Source: Actinocorallia longicatena (lineage in GTDB: Bacteria > Actinomycetota > Actinomycetes > Streptosporangiales > Streptosporangiaceae). Taken from it: 64,000 nt of DNA. Below are positions 16,891 through 24,194 of this stretch, one piece after another. Location: assembly GCF_039534125.1 (NCBI RefSeq), contig NZ_BAAAUV010000012.1, positions 142,013 to 206,012 on the forward strand, read 5' to 3'. Under the pieces are notes generated by a model that saw only the letters and a program-made list of their open reading frames with translations, made no database searches and was not told the DNA's origin. The stretch's first letter is position 1; every line of letters starts with the position of its first letter. The position numbers and the translations under genes were made by a program.

Positions 16891-17847
16891 ATGGATTTCG
16901 GTTGCAGGGAAGATCGCGATCGTGCGGCCGTCCGCAGCGCGGTGGCCGAGGGCCTGCCCGGGTACCGGGTCGGCTCGGTGACGCCGCTCGGTGAGGGCGA
17001 GGACCACATCGCCTTCCAGGTCAACGACGAACTGATCGTCCGGTTCGGCAAGGACCGGGATCCGGAGGCCAGGGCCGCCCGGGTGTCCGCGGAGGCCCGC
17101 CTGCTCGCGGGCGTCGCGGAACTGTCACCGGTTCCGGTGCCCGAGCCGGTCTTCATGATCGCCGAGCTGGGCTGCCTGGGGTACTTCAAGCTCCCCGGGG
17201 TCCCCCTGATCGACATGGACGCCTCCGAACGGCCGTCCCACGCGCCGTCGATCGCCGCCCGGCTCGGCGAACTGCTCCGGACCCTGCACACCACGCCGCC
17301 CGACCGGATGACGGGCCTGGTGGAGATCGACGACCATCCGGCCACGGCATGGCTGGAGGAGGCCGCGCGGACCTACGCCGACGTCGCCGAGACGATCCCG
17401 CGGGCCCACCGGGCCGCGGTGGAACGGTTCCTGGCCACCACGCCACCCGACCGGCACGGCCTGGTGTTCTCGCACAACGACCTGGGCATCGAGCACGTCC
17501 TCGTGGACCCGGCCACCTGGACGGTCACCGGGATCATCGACTGGAGCGACGCCGCGATCGTCGACCCCGCCTGCGACTTCGGCCTCATCCACCGCGACCT
17601 CGGCACCGCCGCCCTCGACCGGGCCCTGGCCGGCTACCCGGCCGACCTCGACGGGATCGAGGCGATCAGGGCGCGTGCGGGCTTCTACGCCCGATGCGGC
17701 GTCCTGGAGGACCTGGCCTACGGCCTCCAGGACGGGCACCGCAGGTATCTCGGCAAGAGCCTGGACGCACTCGAGTGGCTCTATCCTGCGGCCAGGGCCC
17801 GGAGCACCTCCGGCCAGGCCGAGGACAGCGGGTCGATCAGCCCGTAG
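16891..17847 (+). CDS. Phosphotransferase, aminoglycoside phosphotransferase family
   Basis: A 318-residue APH-fold protein, distinct from its upstream neighbour. Nucleotide-binding strands are in GEGEDHIAFQVNDELIVRFGK. The catalytic segment SHNDLGIEHV holds D197, and the metal-binding Asp is D217 in IIDWSDA. The full motif set suggests an active small-molecule kinase, but no aminoglycoside-specific features can be claimed. ATG 16891 is chosen over an upstream ATG that lies inside the previous gene. It is likely co-transcribed with the upstream gene. Its 3' end overlaps the convergent alpha/beta hydrolase gene by 67 bases. Confidence 0.8.
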   Translation: MDFGCREDRDRAAVRSAVAEGLPGYRVGSVTPLGEGEDHIAFQVNDELIVRFGKDRDPEARAARVSAEARLLAGVAELSPVPVPEPVFMIAELGCLGYFKLPGVPLIDMDASERPSHAPSIAARLGELLRTLHTTPPDRMTGLVEIDDHPATAWLEEAARTYADVAETIPRAHRAAVERFLATTPPDRHGLVFSHNDLGIEHVLVDPATWTVTGIIDWSDAAIVDPACDFGLIHRDLGTAALDRALAGYPADLDGIEAIRARAGFYARCGVLEDLAYGLQDGHRRYLGKSLDALEWLYPAARARSTSGQAEDSGSISP

Positions 17848-18584
17848 TGCCCGCTCCCGGGCACCTCGACCACGGGGGCGGCCGTCCCGCTCCCGGCGGC
17901 GTGCGCGGCGAACGCGTGGCCGACCTCGGGCGGAACGATCTCGTCGGCGGCGCCGAACACCTGCACGGTCGGCACCCCGACCGGCACCAGCACCGCCGGA
18001 TCGGCCTGCGCCCACCGCTGCGGCCACTCCTCGGGCCCACCGCCCATGAGCGCCCCGGCCGCGCCCCCGCCCAGCTTCAGCCGGTGCACCAGAGCGAGAT
18101 CGGCACAGCCCGCCAGCGAGACGATCCTCCGCGCCCAGGGCTCCTTCTCGCTGCGCCACGGAGACCCCTCCGGAAGGCGGCTGCGCAGCGACGCCCACAG
18201 CGCGAGATGCCCCCCGGCCGAATGACCGGCCCACACCGACGCCCCCGTGTCGACACCGTGGCCCTCCACCAGGGCGGGAAGGGCGTCGAAGACCGCGGCG
18301 ACGTCGTCGAAGGTGCCCGGCCAGCCTCCTCCGGGCTGCCCCGCCCGGCGGTACTCCGGAACCGCCACCGCATACCCGGCCGCCACCAGCCCCCCGGCCA
18401 TCGGACGCAGATGGGCGCGATCGTAGGCGGCCTTCCAGAACCCTCCGTGGACCAGCACCACCAGCGGAGGGGACGGCGTCCCGGGCAGCCACAGATCGAC
18501 CACCTGGTCGGGCAGCGGGCCATAGGACAGCGTCGCCGCCGGCTCCGGCCCGCCCCTGGTCAGCACCTCTTCGGACTCCTCCAT
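17781..18584 (-). CDS. Alpha/beta hydrolase, kynurenine-formamidase/BD-FAE-like
   Basis: A 267-residue cytoplasmic esterase-type hydrolase. HGGFW at 46-50 forms the oxyanion hole, the nucleophile elbow is GHSAGG with S122, an acidic residue follows in FGAADEIVP, and the catalytic His is in GSGHYGL. HGGFW plus GHSAGG is typical of the kynurenine formamidase and BD-FAE/esterase group. ATG 18584 follows GGGAG at good spacing. The tail overlaps the phosphotransferase gene on the other strand. Substrate unknown. Confidence 0.82.
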   Translation of the reverse strand: MEESEEVLTRGGPEPAATLSYGPLPDQVVDLWLPGTPSPPLVVLVHGGFWKAAYDRAHLRPMAGGLVAAGYAVAVPEYRRAGQPGGGWPGTFDDVAAVFDALPALVEGHGVDTGASVWAGHSAGGHLALWASLRSRLPEGSPWRSEKEPWARRIVSLAGCADLALVHRLKLGGGAAGALMGGGPEEWPQRWAQADPAVLVPVGVPTVQVFGAADEIVPPEVGHAFAAHAAGSGTAAPVVEVPGSGHYGLIDPLSSAWPEVLRALAAG

Positions 18585-18686
18585 CACGGCTCCCTCCCTC
18601 GCCCGAGCCTAGAGGGAGCCCGTCCCCGACCCGGAATCCGCCCGGGTGAGACGGCCCGAACGCAAGTGCACCGCGAGGCCAGTTTT

Positions 18687-18701
18687 GGAAACAGCGTTTC
18701 C
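18687..18701. promoter_or_regulatory. Operator copy 1, GGAAAC-N3-GTTTCC
   Basis: A perfect six-base-arm palindrome with a three-base spacer, 73 bases ahead of the secreted hydrolase start and directly upstream of a TTGACG box. A near-identical copy follows at 18738. Confidence 0.6.
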
Positions 18702-18702
18702 C

Positions 18703-18732
18703 TTGACGCCGAAGATCTTCGAGCCGCATCCT
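18703..18732 (+). promoter_or_regulatory. Probable promoter of the secreted hydrolase gene
   Basis: TTGACG (18703-18708) is a good -35 box, with a weaker CATCCT 18 bases on. It lies between two copies of the same palindrome, which would let a repressor block both edges of the promoter. Confidence 0.45.
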
Positions 18733-18737
18733 CATTG

Positions 18738-18752
18738 CGAAACGGTGTTTCG
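18738..18752. promoter_or_regulatory. Operator copy 2, CGAAAC-N3-GTTTCG
   Basis: A perfect six-base-arm palindrome sharing the GAAAC-N3-GTTTC core with the copy 51 bases upstream. It covers the expected transcription start. The spacing is close to five helical turns, so both would be bound on the same DNA face. Confidence 0.6.
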
Positions 18753-18773
18753 TCATGGGAAACGGAGAAGCGC

Positions 18774-19688
18774 ATGAAGAGATCCATCCTGAGAGCGGGA
18801 ACGGGCGCTGCCCTGGTGGCGGCGGCCCTCGGCTCGGCCACGGCACCGGCCAGCGCGGGGGAGGGAGACGTCATCTCCTTCACCACCACCGTCAACGGCG
18901 ACCCCGCCGACGTCTACGCCCCGGCCGCCGGCGACAAGGACCTGCCCGTCGCCCTGCTCCTCCAGGGCGCCAACGTCGGCAAGGCCAACTACAAGAAGTT
19001 CGCCACCGCCGTGGCGTCCTACGGATTCGTCGTCGTGGTCCCCGACCACCAGCGTTTCGTCTTCGGCACTCCCGGCCTCTACGCCGAGGCCTCCGAAGCC
19101 TCCTCGACCGTCGCCTGGGCCGCACAGGAGAACGTCCGCACCGGATCACCCCTGTCCGGCGACATCGACACCGGCTCCCTCGTCCTGCTCGGCCATTCCT
19201 TCGGGGGAGCGGCCGCCCTCTCCATCGTCACCGGAGCCTGCGCCCCGGTCTTCTGCACCGTCCCCACGCCACCGCCCGCCCAGTTGAAGGGCGTCGCCCT
19301 CTACGGCACCAACAACCTCGCCCCCGGCACCACCACCGCACCCCCCATCGCCAACGGCGTCCCGGTCCAGCTCGTCCAGGGCACGGCCGACGGCGTCGCC
19401 ACCCCCGCGGCGGGCCTGGCCACCTACAACGCCGTCCAGAACCCGCCCAAGATGCAGGTCTCCCTCCTGGGCGCCAACCACTACGGCATCACCGACACCC
19501 AGACCCCGCCCGGCGCCGCCCCCGACCCGTCCCCCCAGACCATCACCCAGGACGTCTCCATCGCCTCGACCGCCCGATGGAGCGCGATGTACCTCCGCAC
19601 CGCCCTCGGCGACCCCTGGTCCAAGGTCTGGCTCTACGGCGTGGGCCCCTACGTCGACAAGACCGTCACCGTCACCTACGTGAAGTAA
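18774..19688 (+). CDS. Secreted alpha/beta hydrolase, chlorophyllase/PET-hydrolase-like
   Basis: A 304-residue exported hydrolase. Residues 1-28 are a signal ending ASA. The nucleophile elbow GHSFGG contains S142, and the active-site His is likely in GANHYGI. The fold and the lipase-like elbow resemble the dienelactone-hydrolase/chlorophyllase group, which includes secreted polyester hydrolases, but a substrate cannot be assigned. ATG 18774 is used because it opens the signal peptide behind AACGGAGAAG. The promoter lies between two identical-core palindromes at 18687 and 18738, so a TetR-like repressor probably controls it. It ends before a bidirectional hairpin at 19721. Confidence 0.82.
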   Translation: MKRSILRAGTGAALVAAALGSATAPASAGEGDVISFTTTVNGDPADVYAPAAGDKDLPVALLLQGANVGKANYKKFATAVASYGFVVVVPDHQRFVFGTPGLYAEASEASSTVAWAAQENVRTGSPLSGDIDTGSLVLLGHSFGGAAALSIVTGACAPVFCTVPTPPPAQLKGVALYGTNNLAPGTTTAPPIANGVPVQLVQGTADGVATPAAGLATYNAVQNPPKMQVSLLGANHYGITDTQTPPGAAPDPSPQTITQDVSIASTARWSAMYLRTALGDPWSKVWLYGVGPYVDKTVTVTYVK

Positions 19689-19720
19689 CCCGAACGACTC
19701 CGGCCACCATGCACGCTGCA

Positions 19721-19743
19721 CCCGCCAGTCAAGGGCTGGCGGG
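19721..19743. terminator. Bidirectional hairpin between convergent genes
   Basis: Perfect eight-base arms, CCCGCCAG and CTGGCGGG, around a seven-base loop. It lies 32 bases after the secreted hydrolase gene and 12 bases beyond the end of the Uma2 gene. Confidence 0.7.
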
Positions 19744-19755
19744 CTGCCGCACCGT

Positions 19756-20370
19756 TCATACCTGGGGTGCGACCTCGAGATCCTTCCAGAGGACGTCGAT
19801 GGGGAAGGGATCTGTAAGGGTGAGGGCAGCGGGGCCCATGTCGCGATGGGTGGTGCCGATATGGGTGTAGGGCTTGCCGCCCCCAGCGAGTGCGTAACGC
19901 TCGATGGCCAAGGCACCGACCTTGTCGAAGGTGATGAGCCAGTAGTGGGGGATACCGGCGTCCGCGTAGTCGCTCATCTTGTGGACCCGGTCACGCCGCT
20001 CGGACCAGGTCGAAAGGACCTCCGCGACGATGAGGACGTGCTGGGCGGCGAGCTGCTCGTAGTCGGGCAGGCACCGGTGCAGGACCGCGTCGGGCTTGCG
20101 GGCGGTGGGAGGCACCTCCCACAGGAGGACGTCGACCTCGGTATTGGTCTCGTAGCAGGAGGCGTTTCCGGTGCGACGCATTTCGGCGACGGCGGCGCCC
20201 TCCAAAGCCAAGGAAAGGCGAGTGGCGACCTTCTGGTGGTCGCGGCCTCGCTGCTCCCGCGGGATGACATACCCGTCCACGATCTCGAGATCGCGCCGGA
20301 TATCGGCGTCGATGTCGAGGAACTGCTCCCAGGTGATGGGGGAGTGCTGTGACTCGGGCCACACGGTCAT
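19756..20370 (-). CDS. Uma2 family (DUF820) restriction-endonuclease-fold protein
   Basis: A 204-residue member of the Uma2/DUF820 family, a PD-(D/E)XK-like fold very common in cyanobacteria and actinomycetes and mostly uncharacterised. Family landmarks are EIVDGYVI near 29, the aspartate in KPDAVL near 94, and LIVAEVLS near 112, whose Glu is the likely catalytic acid. The C-terminal DYADAGIPHYWLI is also typical. It stands alone, so its biological role is not suggested by context. Confidence 0.87.
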   Translation of the reverse strand: MTVWPESQHSPITWEQFLDIDADIRRDLEIVDGYVIPREQRGRDHQKVATRLSLALEGAAVAEMRRTGNASCYETNTEVDVLLWEVPPTARKPDAVLHRCLPDYEQLAAQHVLIVAEVLSTWSERRDRVHKMSDYADAGIPHYWLITFDKVGALAIERYALAGGGKPYTHIGTTHRDMGPAALTLTDPFPIDVLWKDLEVAPQV

Positions 20371-20656
20371 GATCGAGACTTCCTCGGCTCAGCTGAACGA
20401 ATCCTTGCCTTCACTCGGCATCCTATGGATATCCACCGCCCGGACCACGCTCGAATCACCAGCGCGACTGTCTCCGGAAGACAGGCCGAATCCCGAAGCC
20501 TCAGGCGCGCGTGGGCGTCAGTAGCCAGCGCTCTCGGGGTGGCATGACAGGAGGAAGGCGAACATCGCGGTGGCGTCCCTACGTCCCTGTTCGGCCTCGC
20601 AGGCTACGGATCTGTCCCGTCCAGGCGAAGTTGATACCAGTCCGCCGGTAGTCGCA

Positions 20657-20670
20657 CCGTTTCGAAACGG
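20657..20670. promoter_or_regulatory. Perfect 14-base palindrome CCGTTTCGAAACGG
   Basis: It contains the same GTTTC/GAAAC half-sites as the operators at 18687 and 18738, but with the half-sites back to back instead of three bases apart. It could be a binding site for a related regulator. No promoter boxes are clear next to it. Confidence 0.35.
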
Positions 20671-20696
20671 GTCCCGTATCGTTCTGGCCTGCGGCT

Positions 20697-20717
20697 CCTC
20701 ACCAAGCAAAGGTGAGG
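20697..20717. other. Hairpin CCTCACC-N7-GGTGAGG
   Basis: Perfect seven-base arms with a seven-base loop, followed on the plus strand by an AT-rich run (ATTCATATTTA). It could terminate plus-strand transcription or be a small element of the decayed region next to it. Confidence 0.35.
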
Positions 20718-20837
20718 GCGATTCATATTTAGGTGTCAAGTGGGGCGTCCAGTGCAGTGGAAGCTCGGAGCGTGGGGAATGCGCCTACGGAGGCGCAGCT
20801 CACCGGGCAGGAGCCCTGCCGATGGAGGTGTTGGGGG

Positions 20838-21987
20838 TTATGTGGGCTGGTCGTAGGGTTCGGTGAAGGGTGTGGTGGATCGTTTGACGGTGTCGAGTAC
20901 GGGCTGCATTGCGGGCCCGGCGAGGTAGTAGCGGCCGCGGGCCTGGCCGTGGGAGACGAGCCAGCCGAGCCGGCAGAGCTCGCGGACGTCGCGGATGGAT
21001 TGCTGGTCGCTGAGCTCAGCGTCTTGCTGGTAGATGGTGCGGCGGACGCGGGATCCCCAGAACGCGGGAAGGAGCGCGAAGGTGACGCGTTCGTCCCTGC
21101 CGGCGCCTGCTGCGGCCTCCGACAGCGCGATCCAAGCTCTGCTGAGGAGGTCGACGCGGCGCTTGGCCTGCTGCGCCTGAAGGTGATGGGCGCGGAGGCA
21201 GAATCGGATCCACGCGTGGGCGTCGCCCTGAGGGCTCCAGGCGGCACCACCGGTTTCCTTCAGCACTTGGTAGTAGCCGTAAGTGTTCTGGCCTCGGCCG
21301 AGCCATTCCTCAATGGAGGAGAACTCCGGCGGCATCAGCGCTTCACGGGAGAACACCAGCGTTGACAGGGCGCGGGACATGCGGCCGTTGCCATCAGCCC
21401 AGGGATGGATCTTGACGAGGTTGAGGTGGGCCATCGAGGCCCGCACCGCGACCGGCGCGTCGAGGTCCCCGGTCATTGAGCCAGGCCACGAGCTCGTTCA
21501 TGAGTTCGGGGACGAGTTCCGGGTCGGGCCCGGTGTAAACGGGGACCAGCGCATCGTCAGGGCTCGACAGGTAGACGGTGCTGCGCCGCAGGCGTCCCGG
21601 ACGCTTGTCGGGGTGGGGCTCCTGCATCATGAAATGGAGAGAGTTGAGCAGGCCGACCTCGTAGCGGAACTCCCCGCCGGCGTCGGAGAGCGCCTGGATA
21701 TATGTCATGGCGCGCTGGTAGGCCTCCAACTCCCGCCGGGTGGCCTCGCTGGTCTCCAGCGGCTCTTCCCCGGCCATCAGGGCCTCGACATCATCAACCG
21801 TCGCCGGGTAGCCCTCGATCGTGTTCGACCCGACGATCGCTCCAGCGGTCAGGCTCCGCCGCAACTGCTTGGTCCACCGGGCCTGAGGCTGGACGTGCAG
21901 GCGTAGATCCTCACGCATCCACTCGATCTCGGCGACTGGAGCCTGCACGTTACGAGGGGAAGCCGCTTGGGCAGGGGAGCCCGTCAA
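20838..21987 (-). pseudogene. Fic-family AMPylase gene broken by a frameshift
   Basis: Two overlapping frames on the minus strand together encode one Fic protein of about 380 residues. The first frame (21987 to 21394) carries the N-terminal part, including VGSNTIEGYPATVDDVEALM near 52, where SNTIEG is the usual pre-Fic loop, and continues to ELMNELVAWLN. The second (21476 to 20838) holds the catalytic motif HPWADGNGR, which transfers AMP to target hydroxyls, and a C-terminal winged-helix-like region. The break maps to a run of four C/G pairs at 21467-21470, where one base change restores a single frame. The second frame opens with an ATG in the overlap, so a separate C-terminal chain could be made. 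Decay, sequencing error and programmed slippage cannot be told apart here. Confidence 0.75.
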
Positions 21988-22229
21988 GTCGAGGGTTGGC
22001 GGGTCGGTCTCGTTGGTCGTGGATGAAGAGGAGCTCTCCCTGGACGCCCTGCAGGAGAGCGGTGTCGCTCAGCGGCTGTGGGGGAGTGGCGGGCAACGCC
22101 CAGTTCCTCCACAAAGGCGGTGCGCCGCCAGCAAAATATCTCCGGCAATTTCAACATCTGGACGACGACAAAGTACACAAGCCGCACCACCGAGTTTTCT
22201 GAAATCAATGATCCGAAAGCCCGCCACAT

Positions 22230-22742
22230 TCCGCGGCTGGATGTCCTGTCAGCGGCACCGAACGGCTATCTGGCGCGACGAATTCACTGCTGAATGGCAC
22301 CTCGACGTCCTGGTAGCGGTGGAGGTAGTGGTGGAGGTACTCGCCAAGGGGACGTTCCCCCAGGCCAGTGAGGTACCAGCGGTGCTCGATGGTGCGCGTA
22401 TATTCACCGAGGGCGGCCGGACGGAAGGGACTCGATGAACCCGCGACTGGCCCAGGTGCCAGGGGAGTGGTGTCCGATAGCGAGATGGGGGAGCACTGCG
22501 TCTGTTGAGGCGTCCGCTGGCAGGCCGACCCGCCCCATGACCGCGACGCGCAGAAGCGTGAGCCACGCTGGTTTGCGGAGCAGGTGTTACTGCTCAGCCG
22601 TGTTGACGATCTGCTGTTCGACGGGGTCGTGGTGGAAGTGCCAATTGAGCCTCCCTCTCGCGATCCTGCGACCAGTGGGGGTCAGCCGGACGGTATCGGA
22701 AGTGAGCAACCCGGCAACCCGGCAAAGGCGGTCAATGGACAA
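22230..22742 (-). pseudogene. Remnant of a possible winged-helix protein gene
   Basis: On the minus strand a frame from a possible TTG at 22742 reads RLCRVAGLLTSDTVRLTPTG, which looks like part of a winged helix. It meets a TAA and then continues in the same frame (WLTLLRVAVMGRVGLP, later HHSPGTWASRGFIESLPSG) before shifting into another frame reading EHRWYLTGLGERPLGEYL and HHYLHRYQ. One stop and one shift thus separate pieces that look like one protein. I cannot name the family. A 14-base palindrome lies 43 bases upstream, where a self-controlled regulator would have its operator. Confidence 0.4.
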
Positions 22743-22784
22743 GGAGTGGACGGTCCTCGAAGATCATGATCAACACTACTTAAC

Positions 22785-22798
22785 ATAATGCACATTAT
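22785..22798. promoter_or_regulatory. Perfect palindrome ATAATGCACATTAT
   Basis: Six-base arms, ATAATG and CATTAT, around CA in an unusually AT-rich spot. It could be the operator of the broken gene to its left, or of the AAA ATPase gene about 280 bases to its right. Confidence 0.4.
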
Positions 22799-23075
22799 CG
22801 GCCTGGCTGGGATGTCATCCAGGGGAGTGGATGTCGGGCCGGGTCGGCGTTTGCGGTGGGGTGGGCGCCCTGGGGTGGTGCCGTGCGTGAGCGGGTGACG
22901 GGGGTGCCGCCGGCGGGACGGGAGTGGCGATCTTGGTGCGATGTGGTGGGTGATTGCGGAGTGCAGTCGGTTTGTCTGGTTTTGTGTTTTGGGGTTTTTG
23001 TCTGGGTTTGGTGGTGTGGATGGTGAGGGGAAAATGCGTGGACGGGTGGTGGGGCGGTGGCTGATCATCGGGGGT
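22799..23075. other. G/T-rich leader region upstream of the AAA ATPase gene
   Basis: No gene could be supported. Around 22970-23030 the plus strand is strongly G/T-biased, with runs such as TTTTGTGTTTTGGGGTTTTTG, and GC content dips. This is the likely promoter and leader region of the ATPase gene. Confidence 0.4.
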
Positions 23076-24194
23076 ATGGGTGGGGCTTATGTGAGGGAAA
23101 TGCCGTGGGTGATGTCCCTGGACGATGCTGATTCGACGCGGGATGTGATCGATGCGCTGGCGCTGTATCCGTTCGTGTCGGGTGAGCAGCCGCATGCGCG
23201 GTCGGCGCGGCTGGAGAGGGTCAGGTCCGAGGCGCCGTTGCGGCCGCTGGACGCCCGGGTGCTGCGGACCTGCTGGGAGGACGGGGAGACCGAGGCGCTG
23301 CTGGCCTGCGGTGAGGGGTACACCGTGCGGGTCGTGCGGTGGAAGGACGGGTCGGCGCAGGTCGGGGTGACGGCGACGTCGGCGGAGCTGGCGGTGTCGG
23401 TGCTGGCCGAGTCCTCGCGGGACGCCTCGGAGCCGGTGCCGGAGGACGGCACGCAGGTGGAGATCGGGTTCTGGCACGCGGGGTCGCACGGGCCGGTGCG
23501 GCGGGAGCGCATGATCGGTGCCTCGGCGTGGGAGGAGATCCGCGGGAACTACCCGTCGGGGGTGGCCTCGGCGCTGGACCGGCTGATGGCGCTGGACGCC
23601 GCTGAGCTCTCGGGGCGGCTGCTGTTGCTGCACGGGCCGCCGGGGACGGGCAAGACGACGGCGTTGCGGGCGCTGGCGCGGGAGTGGTCCGCATGGTGCC
23701 AGGTCGACTGCGTGCTGGATCCGGAGCGGCTGTTCGCCTCCTCGGCCTATCTGACGGGGGTCGCGGTCGGGCCCGAACATCAGGAGGACTCGGCTGTGCG
23801 GCGGTGGCGGCTGCTGGTGCTGGAGGACTGCGACGAGCTGATCCGCGGTGAGGCGAAGGAGAGCACGGGGCAGGGTCTGTCGCGGTTGCTGAACCTGACC
23901 GACGGGATGCTGGGACAGGGCAGGGACGTCCTGGTGGCGATCACGACGAACGAGGATCTGTCGCGGCTGCATCCGGCGGTGATCCGGCCCGGTCGGTGCC
24001 TGGCGCAGCTCGAGATCGGCCGGCTGTCGCGGTCGGAGTCGGCGGCGTGGCTGGAGCGTTCGGGGGCCGAGGTGCCGGCGATCGGCCGGGACGGCATGAC
24101 GCTGGCGGAACTGACGGCGCTGGCCTCCGCCGGGCAGAGGATCGTGGCCGATCCCGTGACCGTCCCGGCGGAGGCGACCGGCTTCTACCTGTGA
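23076..24194 (+). CDS. AAA-type ATPase with DUF5925-like N-terminal domain
   Basis: A protein of about 372 residues. The N-terminal half resembles the DUF5925 domain (STRDVIDALALYPFVSGEQPHAR). The AAA core has Walker A GPPGTGKTT with K193, Walker B in LLVLEDCDE, a sensor Asn in ITTNEDLSRLHPAV and an arginine-finger segment RPGRC, so ATP hydrolysis is expected. Such AAA proteins remodel partners, but none is known for this one. ATG codons at 23076, 23100 and 23112 are all possible starts. The gene is convergent with, and overlaps by ten bases, the carnitine-acyltransferase-like gene; the two may belong to one locus. Confidence 0.78.
   Translation: MGGAYVREMPWVMSLDDADSTRDVIDALALYPFVSGEQPHARSARLERVRSEAPLRPLDARVLRTCWEDGETEALLACGEGYTVRVVRWKDGSAQVGVTATSAELAVSVLAESSRDASEPVPEDGTQVEIGFWHAGSHGPVRRERMIGASAWEEIRGNYPSGVASALDRLMALDAAELSGRLLLLHGPPGTGKTTALRALAREWSAWCQVDCVLDPERLFASSAYLTGVAVGPEHQEDSAVRRWRLLVLEDCDELIRGEAKESTGQGLSRLLNLTDGMLGQGRDVLVAITTNEDLSRLHPAVIRPGRCLAQLEIGRLSRSESAAWLERSGAEVPAIGRDGMTLAELTALASAGQRIVADPVTVPAEATGFYL

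Larger units (their letters stand above)
20371..20837. other. 467-base intergenic stretch with palindromes
   Basis: No gene could be supported. The stretch holds a perfect palindrome CCGTTTCGAAACGG at 20657-20670 and a hairpin at 20697-20717, and is less GC-rich than its surroundings. Confidence 0.5.

Noticed and set aside
15654..17345. Minus-strand frame of 563 codons across the phosphotransferase genes
   Set aside because: Low-complexity translation with no domain; the plus strand has two kinases with catalytic motifs.
20838..21987. Fic/antitoxin module
   Set aside because: No small antitoxin gene adjoins the Fic gene on either side.
22584..22769. Plus-strand frame loosely like the start of an ISL3 transposase
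   Set aside because: The likeness is to a few hydrophobic residues only; the zinc-binding cysteines of that family are missing, and the minus strand reads better.
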